DNA of 64,000 nucleotides from Monosiga brevicollis MX1 (Eukaryota > Opisthokonta > Choanoflagellata > Craspedida > Salpingoecidae), in NCBI RefSeq assembly GCF_000002865.3, contig NW_001865071.1, positions 16,180 to 80,179 on the forward strand, written 5' to 3'. Of the stretch, positions 50,181-61,227 are shown in pieces. Made by a program: the position numbers and the translations under genes. A model generated the notes under the pieces. It made no database searches. It worked only from the letters and a program-made list of their open reading frames with translations, and had not been told where the DNA came from. Positions within the stretch are counted from its first letter, which is position 1, and each line of letters begins with the position of its first letter.

Positions 50181-52245
50181 ATGGATGCAGATGGTGACTC
50201 GGACTACGAGCACATTGAGGGTGAGGAGGAGGAATTCATCGAGGGCGGCGTCTNNNNNNNNNNNNNNNNNNNNNNNNNNNNNNNNNNNNNNNNNNNNNNN
50301 NNNTGAGCCCCCCAGGGTTTAAAAAAACATTCCCCCCCCCCCCCCCCCCCCGGCCTCGATGCACAGGTCTACCTGCCCGGTGAAGCCATGGGAGAGGGTG
50401 AGGAACTCATCATGGACACGACTGCGTACACGGCCTTTTGCGAGGTTGGCTGACCGCTTCCTCTAGCTTGACGCTGTCTGCTGCCGCTTACTCTGTGAAT
50501 GTACCCACTCACGACCCGCGCTTCGTTCGCCCTTGCCCTCTTTTAAATCTGGAATAGTTTACGGCGGAATGGCCCTGTCTGACTTTTGACGTGATTCCCG
50601 ACAGTTTGGGTGACAACCGCACTGCTTTTCCCATGAGTGCCCAGCTCGTGTGCGGCACGCAGGTCTGTCTTGCGCATCACAGCGGAAACCTCGGGAAGGC
50701 ACCCCACACAGCTTGATTCGAGCACTCACCGACGACCTCTGTCGGTTCCGCCCCTTGTCCCTTTGGACAGGCAGAGAAGTCCTCCCAGAACAGCATATCG
50801 GTCATCCAAGTCAGCAACATCCAAAAGATCAGCAATGACGGTTCGTCCACCCGATCTTCCACACAGATTCTTGATACTTCTTCGGGAATAATGCGGCGCT
50901 GACTCAAGGCCCTGTAACGCGCTGCGCAGATGATGACTTGGATATGGAGGAAGAAGATCAAGAAGAAGATGCCACAATTTGCCACAGCACTTTCAAGCAC
51001 GCTGGTGGCATCAACCGCATGCGCGTACGTTCATGCGCGCCCTTGACACACGGTCACCGGGGGCTTTTGACTCACCTCTTCACTTTTTTTCCCCATTGTC
51101 ATGTATAGGTCTGCCGCCATGCACGCGATGTCGTGGCTGTCTGGGGTGACAAGGGGGCCGTCACTGTCTACAACCTGGCGCAGCAACTGCAGCAGGTCGA
51201 ACAGAACTCTTCGGGCACGTCCGACGGCCAACAGATTTTCCAACACCAATTCTCTACCGAAGGCTATGCCATGGACTGGTCTCCCGTTGCAGCGCGGCGC
51301 TTGGCCACGGGCGATTGCAGCAGCCAGCTCGCTATTTGGGACCCAACAGAGCACGGCTGGGAGGTCCGCGTCAGCTCGGGCGGTCACACGGATTCGGTCG
51401 AAGACGTTCAGTGGTCGCCCAATGAACCCAATGTCCTGGCCTCGTGCTCCGTTGACAAGACGATCCGTATCTGGGACATTCGCGCTCAACTGCGGCCCGT
51501 TCTCAGCGTCAATGCCCATGATGCTGACGTCAACGTTCTCTCTTGGAACAGGTCGGTGTGCACGGCGATTCCTCAAGCCATTGGCTTGAGCAAAAATTTT
51601 CATGGCGCATCGCCCCGAACGTTGTTTTCCACGGCGCATCGAGACGTTCGGGGCGATGCGCTTAGTGTCGCTTAGTGTCGCTTACCTCACCAGCGCTGAT
51701 GTTTCTCTAGGCGCGAACAGCACCTGCTCGTATCGGGCGGTGATGAGGGTGCCTTCAAGGTCTGGGATCTGCGCACCTTTATGAGTGGTAGCCCTGAGGC
51801 TGTGGCCACCTTCAAATGGCACTCGCAACCCATCACCTCCGTTGAGTGGCACCCCATCGATGCCTCTGTCATTGCCGTTTCGGGCGACGACCACCAAGTA
51901 TCGCTTTGGGACATGGCCGTAGAGGACGACGGTGACGCCAACCAGTTGGTGAAGAGTGACCAGAGCACCGTGCCCCCACAACTCTTGTTTGTACACCAGG
52001 TTTGTACCCTGCACGTGCTCGTTTGCTCCCGTCCCCTTTGGTGCTCTGCGCTACACATCTACACTTCCAGAAGTTGTTCACAAGCAGACACGTTGGCTCA
52101 ATCCCGGCTTTTGGTTGTTTCATATTTCTTGTCTAAACAGGGTCAAAAGGATATTAAGGAGGTTCACTGGCACATGCAGGTGCCCGGCATGTGCATCTCC
52201 ACTGCAGCCTCCGGCTTTAACATCTTCAAGACCATCTCGGTCTAA
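50181..52245 (+). CDS. GRWD1: GRWD1/Rrb1 WD40 ribosome-assembly chaperone
   Basis: Yeast Rrb1 and animal GRWD1 bind ribosomal protein L3 (uL3) and assist 60S assembly in the nucleolus. The gene starts MDADGDSDYEHIEGEEEEFI and then meets a 50-N gap. It resumes with VYLPGEAMGEGEELIMDTTA and FTAEWPCLTFDVIPDSLGDN, the family's N-terminal signature. An acidic insert (DDLDMEEEDQEEDATI) precedes the WD40 propeller: CRHARDVVAVWGDKGAVTVY, EGYAMDWSPVAARRLATGDC, GHTDSVEDVQWSPNEPNVLA with VDKTIRIWDIR, REQHLLVSGGDEGAFKVWDL and ITSVEWHPIDASVIAVSGDD. It ends DIKEVHWHMQVPGMCISTAA ... FKTISV. One intron (about 51553-51710) holds a perfect inverted repeat. Confidence 0.92.
50254..50303. other. assembly gap (50 N)
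   Basis: The N run interrupts GRWD1 near its first exon. A C tract of about 21 bases (50332-50352) follows it, again suggesting poor read ends. Confidence 1.
51605..51661. repeat. perfect 18-bp inverted repeat in GRWD1 intron
   Basis: Arms 51605-51622 (GCGCATCGCCCCGAACGT) and 51644-51661 are exact reverse complements around a 21-nt loop. A second small hairpin (CTCAAGCCA/TGGCTTGAG, 51572-51590) precedes it, and a 10-bp direct repeat CTTAGTGTCG x2 follows at 51661-51680. Confidence 0.9.
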
Positions 52246-53035
52246 ATGCCTGGCAACGCCTTGGCCCTCGTGATGGCTGGCTTTGTGTGCGTGCCAGCCC
52301 CATGCGCTGCGCCCGTGTGTGCATTGTGAACCCGCCTGTGGCTTGTGATGATTGTTGTTCCTGTTTTGGCCGCATTGGTATTGTGCCAACTTTTCTTGTC
52401 ACCTTTTGTTTTTTTCCTCCGACACCACGAGGCAGATCAATTCTTTCCTGCTCCTTCTTTATTTTTGTGGGGACCTCTTGAGGAGGAACCAGCGCGTGTC
52501 GGTCGTGATTGTATGCTGCATCTTGTTGACGTTCTGCTTCTGTGATGCCGGATCTTGGTGCGCATTTTGCATCCCCTTGAGCAGGGGTTTCTTTCGCCTG
52601 CCCTTCTCGCCGCTTCTAAACTGCTTTTTGCAGTCGCCATGGCGAGTCTTGACGGGTGAGCAACGCCTGCGAGGATCGAACAGGCATGTGCTTGATGGAA
52701 GAAGGCTTTTAGATGTCGTAGACTACAAAGTCCTTTTGGATGCCTTGTTCTTTTTTCCCCCTTTTATCTCTCGAATCAATTGCCATTCTCTTCTTCCTTC
52801 AGCTTAGCAGATCTCAAAGTCCCATGTGAATTTGCCACTCTGCCACAAAGTCTCCCAGCGTACTACCATACCCCTGATACAAGCCTCAATGAAAAAAGAG
52901 AGCCCCAATCCGACACCGGATGGAGTCCTTTGTACATGTAAGAGAAAAATAATAAAAAAAATCTCTCTCTCGCTCAAAAACTCTCTCTCTCTCGCTCAAA
53001 TTTTTCTCATCCCTCTCCCTCTCTCTCGTGAGGCG
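52246..53035. other. spacer GRWD1 / GH31 gene
   Basis: 3' UTR of GRWD1 and promoter of the glycosidase. A pyrimidine-rich CT microsatellite (about 52963-53029) runs up to the GH31 ATG. No gene is seen. Confidence 0.45.
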
Positions 53036-56000
53036 ATGGGGCGGTGGGAGATGGGCGAGTTTGGTCTCGTTGCAGCTTTGCTGCTGGCCGTGGGCAGCTG
53101 CATCGTTGGTGCTGCCACCAGTGACCCGCCTTTAACTGGGATCCCCTTGGATAGCCCTTTTGAGCCCGCTTGCAATTGCGCAATAATCTTCGATACCGGC
53201 AAGCAGGTCTGTCAAGGCCTCCCGTCGCCATGCCAGGCCAGCTGATGCAGCAGTGAGAGCTCTGGTGCAAAGGCTGTTTGAATGGAACGATGTGGGGTGA
53301 TGTGCAGGTGCGCATCTCGATTTTGTCTCCGCAAGTGGCGCGGATCGAGTACGATCCCACTGGCAACTTTACCGACTTGGCCACGTTGCAGTTTGTCAAT
53401 CGGTAGGTCCAGGCTCTGGGCCTGGCTAGGTACACGGCGACACGGGCCCGTGGTCTGATGCGGCTGGGTTTGGCTAGAGACAATCACGCCCAGGTGGCAA
53501 TCAACTCAAGCCGGGAGGGAGGCTGGCTCAACGTTTCCTTTCCAAACGCTGCCCAAGCCCACATCTCTGGAATCAGCTTGCATGAAGCCGCTTTGGCACC
53601 AGGTGCCTGTAACCCCAACACCTGGCAATCTGGCACCGATGTGGTTTGCAATGGCAAATGCCAGCGCAGTGCCGCCTACCCGAACGGTGCCCCGGCCGAG
53701 ACCGTCGCCGACTGCTGTCAGCTGTGCAGTAGCCAAGAAGACTGTGCCACCTTTGTCTACGATAGCCACGACCACGTCTGCTTCATGTTGCAGCCAGGCA
53801 CCGTCACGGGCACGCAGCCTGCTGCCAATCGTAGCACAAGCTTTACCGCCCGCCCCCTTGATGGTCTAGTCTTCGTGTCCGGCACTTTTTCAAACGGTGT
53901 GTCTGTCTGCCTGCTTGACCTACCCAACCCGCTCCGTCTCATGCCCCAACGCCCCCATTTTTTGGTGCGCGAACAACTTTCGTCCTGCTTGATTGTACAG
54001 GCTCGACATGGGAGTTTGTTCTCGGTGAAGCCGATCCTCGCAACTTGCTGGGCACCATCGGACCTACCCCCTCGACCGATCTTGCTGGCTGCTGCAACAA
54101 CAGGTATATCGCGGCTGACTGTTCGTTGTGTGGCAGGTCAACAGCCTCACAGCAGGAACCTTGTTCTCACGTGGTGCTGCTAGTAACGGCTGGGACCCAG
54201 CCTACCCCCTTCAGTCCGGCTTGCTCTCGCGCAGCGGCTGGGCCGTGCTCGACGACGCGCACACACCGCTGCTCTCCGCGTCGGGGTGAGCCCTGCCCTG
54301 AAAAGATTCCCGTTCTGCAGGGTACCGCACTAAACTCAACCCCATGCTGCATGCCTGGAATGCCTCGCATGTGCTAGGTGGGTCGATGCAACGCGCGGGC
54401 TGCGCTCGTTGCAGGATGATTACATTTTTGGCTGTGGATCTGACTACGCGCAATGCTTGGGTGCCTACACGGCCCTCGCCGGTAACATCTCCATGCCGCC
54501 TTCGCATGCGTTGGGCGTCTGGTGGTCCCGACACTGGTGAGACCTTGAACCCAAGCAAAGCTCATATCTCATGCAAAAGCACACATACATTTGAATTCAA
54601 CTCAAACGCAAGACTTCGTGGTGATAGGGGTGTTCCGGAAGACGGCGCGCCCTTTGGACCCATGACCGAGAACAACATCAAGACCGAGGTCGTTGACCAG
54701 TATTTGGCGCGCGAATTGCCGTTGCAAGTGGTCGTGACGGACATGGAGTGGCACTCGATGCTCTCGCCCACAGATTGCGCAACCTTCATCGGAGTCAAGG
54801 GCTGGGGTGGCTACACTTGGAACAACACCCTGTTTAGCGACCCACACGAATTTGTCGAATATCTTCATGCCCGAGATATCAAACTCGTTCTCAACTTTCA
54901 TCCCGATGAAGGTGCGGTCTTTTTGGTCTCGGTTTTGAAACTGCTAAACAGAGCCAAAAGAAAAGCACGGCAAGCAGCAACCGCGCTATCCAGCCTCATG
55001 CCTGTGACGTTGGTGGCGAAACAGGCATTGACCGATGCCAAGCGCATTACCAAGATATGGCTCAGGCGCTGGGTGCAAGCGCCGATGGGACTGCCCTCGT
55101 CGACTTTAACCAAGCCAGCACCAATCAGACATACGCCGAGGCGTATTTCCAGCACATGATCCGCCCCACCCTCGTGGATTACAGGTGAGGGTCAAACGTT
55201 TAGAGCCAAAGCGTGCTGCTATTCCTGTCTCTGAGGTGCGCATTCAGGAGCAATTGAAGGTGGGCGAGTTCTCACGGGGACGACTGTACTGCATGCTTCT
55301 GTAGCTGGCCAGACAGCCCCCAAGTGACGACATGGACCTCGATTCTGTGGGATGCAGACATGACACGCCGCAATCTGCGACCCTTGACCTTGTCGCGCTA
55401 TGGCGGCGTAGGATCACACCGTACCCCGATTGGGTTTTCTGGAGATACCCTGCGCCGATGGGACACGCTTGCCTATGAGGTTAGTTGCACCGCACCTGCG
55501 TTTGGCACCGAGTATGCTCCAAATGCTCGAGTCGTCCATGCGCTGCGCGCACGCCTTGCCACGTATTGCCTGAACCCATCCACTCAACGTGTGCTGTTTG
55601 TACGCCTGCTTCTTCGATGCTGTCCTCTCACTCATGCGCGGGCGTGCATCTAATGGCCAACAAACCCATTAGGTATACATGACACCACGTTCGTCAAACA
55701 TGGCCTTTGCATGGTGGTGCGCTCTAGTGTCAATGATCAGGGGTCCTGGGGCGGGCGTGTGTGAGGGTTGAGGTGCTGTCAGAACAATGCCGTTTTGTCG
55801 GGTAGTCACTGTAGTTTTATCCTTTTGCTTGAAAATCGTGCCCATCTGCAGGTCACATGACATCGGCGGCTTTAGTGGTGGTGAAGTGGACGCTGCTCAT
55901 CACACCGAGTCACCCGAGCTCTTCTTGCGCTGGCTACAGGTGGGTTGCAGCCATCCAAATTGCCATTGGTTGACTCCGGCACTGTGGATCTTGATGAAAC

Positions 56001-57212
56001 AGTGTTTCTAACCTGCTTTGTACCTTGTTTTCAGTTTGCCGTGTTTGCCCCAATTTTCCGAACCCACTGTCGCTATTGTGAGCAGCGAATTTGGACTTTT
56101 GGTGAGCCATGGTATGGCTTGATGCGGGAGACCATGCTGCTCCGAAGCATGCTGGGGCCTTACATCTACACCCAGGTCAGGCAGCATGCAACATAACATC
56201 TCGACGTGAGCCGAAACAATCAACATTCATGGCCTGTGGCTCATCAGACCAACGCTGATGATGCTAGGCACGACACACTTATGAAACGGGCGTCGGTCTA
56301 GTGCATCCCCTATACTACGAATATCCTCAGGTCTGCCTGTCTGCTTGCCTGTCTGTCTGTGAAAACCACTCGTTCATCCCTTGTGTTGCGCCCTCTGCCT
56401 TGTGTGCTACCCGGATGTTCAGGATGAAGAGGTCTACGGGTTGACGGCGCAGCACATGTTTGGCGAAGATGTCTGGGCTGCGCCCATTGTGCAGCCAAGT
56501 GGGCCTGCCGACTCGACCATCAAGGTCTTCTACGTTCCCGTAACAGATGAGCGTGGCAGCTGGTGGGATATGCAGCAAGGAGGCATTCCTATCCCGGGTC
56601 TAACAACGACGAGAGTGTCCAACAACACGGTGAGTCGTCGCAACGCTTGCAGCTTCGCAAGGAGACCATACGTTGTTCTGCTGCCTGGCGTGCCTGAAAC
56701 CTTGCCCAATTGATGGTGGTTATGCGTGCTGTCAACTCCAGCTACCGTGGTTTGTGCGGGCCGGCGCACCCATCCCGTTGAGGAGCAATGCCACACGCTT
56801 TGAGGATGTCACGGCCAATTTGACATGGTTGCTGGCCCCTGCGCGCACTGACACGACGTTTGCGCGTGTCTTGTATGAGGACGACGGCGAGAGCATGGCC
56901 GCATTCACCCAAGGCGCGTACTTGCAAACGAACGTGCGCGCGGTGCACAACGCTTCGGGCTTGCGCCTTGAAATTGATGCGGCTGAGAACCCGTCTGGTG
57001 CATTCAAGCCCACCGTCTCTGAGCGCACGCTTCGGGTCGTGCTCCTGGGCGTGGTCGACCCGCGCGGTGTCCTTGTGAATGGCGCAACGGTCGTCACCAA
57101 GACGGTAAAGCTGGACGAGCTCGTTCCCCTGGCAGGTTCATACGAATGCACCCTGGTGACCATCCCGGCTTTGGCCTTGACCGCGACGCTGAGCCTCGAG
57201 GTTGCTCTATAA
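53036..57212 (+). CDS. secreted GH31 family glycosidase/glucosyltransferase with PAN-like insert
   Basis: GH31 enzymes hydrolyse or transfer alpha-glucosyl (or xylosyl) groups. The signal peptide begins MGRWEMGEFGLVAALLLAVG. An N-terminal beta domain (VRISILSPQVARIEYDPTGN) carries a cysteine-rich segment, CNGKCQRSAAYPNG then DCCQLCSSQEDCATFVYDSH, which reads like a PAN/apple module. The catalytic barrel follows over many exons: NISMPPSHALGVWWSRHW, TDMEWHSMLSPTD, LSRYGGVGSHRTPIGFSGDT, then SNMAFAWW joined by splicing to SHDIGGFSGGE, and FAVFAPIFRTHCRYCEQRIW. The C-terminal beta part includes AQHMFGEDVWAAPIVQPSG, LPWFVRAGAPIPLRSNATRF and a DUF5110-like end. Several introns between 53230 and 56740 are only approximately placed. 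The nearest relatives seem to be the bacterial/protist GH31 4-alpha-glucosyltransferase-like group rather than lysosomal maltase; substrate is not predictable here. Confidence 0.85.
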
Positions 57213-57395
57213 GCCCCGGGTATCTTGAGCCTCGCTGACAAAACAAATAGATTGTGATTTTTATGATCGTGATGATTCTCAAATGAAGTGGCACGAACCG
57301 TGGCACTGTGAACTTGAAGGGGATGTGGATTCACATGTCAAGCAAGGGATATGTAAAAGAGAGCCCGATGACAACACATGGGGTGGGCACTTCAG

Positions 57396-59597
57396 CTAGC
57401 AGGTCCAGTGAAAAAACATGTCTCGTTCCTCGTCTGAAGCAAATTGCGGCACAAAAGGGTATGTTAGAACGCTGGCAAACCCTTCTGCCGAGGTGGGCTC
57501 TTGGTAGTTTTTGCTAAACCGCAGAATGTGTGGGCCAGACCAGCGGCAAAACTTGACGATCGTGAGTGGCTGCACCACCGAGCACAGGATTGACGAAAGA
57601 GGCACGAAACATCAAAAAGCCGCAAGCTGCACTCACAAGAAGACATTGTAGCCCACCGCGGGTACGCGACGCTGACGACCTTGAGTCGTGTTTTGGCGAA
57701 ACAAATTCATGTGCTCGGCCAGGTCCCGCGGTGTTTCCATGAGAATGCATCGGCAGGGTACCTGAAAACAGGCAGGCGGCGTATACATGCGCTCTTAATA
57801 AGCACACCCAGTGCTGCATCGATGAAGTGCTGCATCGATGAGGGCAAGCTGGTGCATCCCGCCGGCGTGTGCGTTTACCTTGTGCTTTTGGGCCAGCTTG
57901 ATCCATTCGCTACGGGCCGCAGGGCTGCCATTGGTGTTGTCGATAACGACCGATTGGCCTGCAGCCAAGGCCGCAGCGGCAGCTTTGCTGCATTTACTTG
58001 CCGTGCCCATCTCATCGCGGTTGATGCGCGTGTAGCCGTGCTCCTTCTCAAATTTATGCTTGCTCAAGGTGCTCTTACCCGATGCAGGACACCCAACCAT
58101 TACAATCTACACCCGTGGGCCGCGCGTGAGAGCAAGCACAGTGCACTCGGTGATTGACGGATATACGGCCCGTGTCAGACAGAAGATGAGACTGACCATC
58201 TCTTGAGTCTTGCTGGGGTCGATTGTAGGGGGCGGGGCGGCGAGCTGAGCGCGCAAAGGTTTGGGATCAAAGGCGCCGTAATCAAAAGATGAGACGGGGG
58301 CTTGACCCAGGAAAAACTACCATGGGTACACGAAAAATGACGGTGAGCGGTAACCCATGGGTGTGGGTGTCGGCGTCGGCGTCGGCGGCTGAGGTCGCGT
58401 TGTGGGCTGACCTCCTCTGGGGTTTGAAACGGAATGCCAATGTTTTCGGCAAACATCCGGTCACTGGCATTAAAGTCCTTTGGTGCGCCTGCCCGCCAGT
58501 TTTTCGCACGACCAGCAGCATCTCCCACGAATACACACTGCCACGCAGTCACATCCGGGTCAAACGTGCAGTGGCAAGTGTCGCAAAGCAACGCGACAGA
58601 AGAGTACGACCGCACAACGAGGCAAGAACATAATGTGATACTACCTGCTCGGGGCTGGGTGGAGCGGCGCAACACTGCTCGGCAAAGTGACGCCAGAGGA
58701 ACACGCTGGGCTTGCGAAAATGATTGTTGCCCGTCGCTACCAGGGAAGTAAACTCAAACCCCAAGGCTTCTTGAACGGCCTCTTTTTGTTTTGTTTGGGT
58801 TTTTGTTTGTTTGGTCAGCACGGCGGCGGCGCAGTGTCATGGTGAGCACGGGACATTTCATCTGGCACACGAGGTGCAGCTCGCAAGCGCAAGACGCACT
58901 GATCTTGGTCTTAATTTCAAGCGGCGTCGTGTTGCCCTTTTCCATGCCTACCAAGTCACAATCAAGATGGAAGCTTGGGCAAGTGAGGCAAGACTGACTG
59001 CCAGGAGCGGCTGAAGACAAGCCAGGCTGACAATGAACGGACCGCCTTGGTTTGTGAAGAGGACGATGCGATGACCGTCTGTGTGGAGCTGTTTCAGCTT
59101 CTTGGGCACCTCGGGCAAGATAAATTCCCAGTCTGTAGCACCTATGAGACCAGATGCACAGTCGTTGTGATATTTTCCCCCACCGCCGTTGTCAGTTAAG
59201 AAGGCGAACCAGTTGGGGTGGAACTCTTTTACGATGCGCATCTGATGTGCGATGCGCGGACCCTTACCAGTGGGAAACTTGCGCCCGCTCTTCGGCTTTA
59301 GAACAGTCCAGTCCATATCAAAGGCGTAGATTTTCTTGGCATCCTCTCGGCAATTCGGCGTGTGATAGACCAGCAAGGGAGCCAGCGCCTTGCCCTGGAT
59401 GGATGTGGGATGAGAGTAGCAGCAAGGGGCGGTGCGCGAGCGCGGATGAAAGCAAAGGCGGTCTGGCACGCTTGTACCTTGTAGACGACGGCTTCGCCGA
59501 CGTCCTGCCAGCCAGCTGCGATCTTGGATTTCTTCTCCACGTCTGCCTGTGCGGCGGCCGCCTGGGCCGCGGATCGCTTGCTGGATCGTGGGGGCAT
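57396..59597 (-). CDS. PNKP: polynucleotide kinase 3'-phosphatase (PNKP)
   Basis: PNKP restores 3'-OH and 5'-phosphate DNA ends in break repair. ATG 59597 gives [20 protein letters not shown], a basic, NLS-like start; no FHA domain is present. The phosphatase (HAD) domain has [20 protein letters not shown] (DxDxT, with Trp where Gly is usual), [20 protein letters not shown] and [12 protein letters not shown]. It continues with [37 protein letters not shown] (VGDAAGR) and [16 protein letters not shown]. The kinase domain shows P-loop [47 protein letters not shown] and [17 protein letters not shown]. The last exon, [20 protein letters not shown], ends at 57396, within the usual C-terminal block. 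The FHA-less form resembles fungal Pnk1/Tpp1. Confidence 0.9.
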
Positions 59598-61227
59598 GTT
59601 TGCAGCTTGAAGCGCTCCCGATCGATGACTTTCCTCCACGAGTCTTCAACCCTATGCGATCAAGCTTGAACGCGATGCACGAAGGATCCACCCTCGTTCA
59701 CCCTCACAACCACCTTGGTGCTGTCGATCCCGCCCACAGAGAAAGACCGCGCCGTCTTGCTCGCCTGAAAAATAAAAAATAAAATAGAGAGAGAGAGAGA
59801 CACACACACACACACACAGAACCGATTGCGCCATAATTAGACGATACCCTTACAAGTTCAAACACGTCAAGACAAGTTCGCGTTGGCGTTGACACACACG
59901 CATGAAATGATCAGTGGCAACGAGGCATCGATGGAGCAAGTGGCAGCGGCTTGCATGGGCGCGTCGATGCCAGGCCCTGTTTAAAACAAATAGGGGCCGG
60001 CGGGCGACGGGCGATCTGGGGGTGTGAAGAAGTCGATAAGCCTGAGCACATAGTAGGAAACCTAGAAATCTGCAAGGCTGTAAGTTATCACAGAATAGCT
60101 GAAGCGGAACCCAATTCGAACGCGACGAGATGGCTTGCCCTTGTTTCTCTTCTCTCAAATATGGTGGTCGCCAGCATAGGACAGCGGTCTTCTGGCCAAA
60201 TCAAACCTTGCTGCATTCGCACAGACAGCAGCTCTTTACCCCCGCTGCCACGACTCACTCCTGCAGGCGAGATTCACATTGCCCGTCCAAAATTCATAAA
60301 AAATTCAAGTAAAATTCGCGTAAAATAGCTCACAGATTAGATTCTGACAATACCAAATTAAGTGTATCAAGAGTCACACATATCCCAAAACAAACTGTGA
60401 CATGTACTACACATTCCAGAACAGCTCCGCCTCTGAACAGATCACACATGCAAACTGAACCAACGCTGTTAACACGTTACATTAACCACACGCGCATGCA
60501 CCACTGCTTTCATCCAGCATCTCTGCTCTTAAACCAGTGCTCACCTCCTTTCTCTGCTCAACGTTGTTAGACAAAGGCAATTTCACTGGTGCTCAACCCC
60601 AGCTGGCACACTCTCTAGCCAGATCTCTCCCCCAACACTGCCTCTCTTTGTATTCTTTTGTTCTTTCGCAGTAAGACTGGTATCCAACGACGTCATCGAC
60701 GACTTTGAACTCAGGAAACGGCAGCGCGGCCCTGCGTCAGTGCTTCTCGCCCAGGTTTGTGAATGCAGCAGGGGTAGAACAGTGAGGCAAGTGCCTCTGC
60801 GTGATCATGCCACGGTCGAATGGGCTCCTTGTGGGTATGCGGAGGGGCTGAACCAGGGCACATCGATGGTTCGGGAGCTGGATCGCAAGCACCCCAAGTG
60901 ACTCGCACCTCCAAATGGCAGTTGCCCCTCCGCCCCTCTTGGCCGCGAAAGCTTGTTGCAGAAAGAGAGGAAGGAGAGAGAGAGAGAGAGAGAGAGAGGA
61001 AGAGAGAAGGGAAGGGCTGAGGAGCTTGCGGTCCACCCCAACTTGTCAGGAAGCGCGCGGCCCTCAGCTTGCGGCGTTTAAATCGTGTCCTCACCTGGCT
61101 CACTGCGTGTCGTGTCGCCTTGTCCAGGCACCGGTGCCCTTTGCGCTGCCCATTTGAACCAAATTCAATCTGCATAGCAGGACGGGGGACCCAAGGTTTG
61201 CACGGCGACTGGTGTGTCGCCATCATC
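59598..61227. other. divergent promoter region PNKP / RNF123
   Basis: About 1.6 kb without a supported gene. It has a CA tract (59800-59818), an AT-rich stretch about 60290-60380 and a GA tract (60975-60999). A TCTGACA lies at 60343. Confidence 0.45.
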
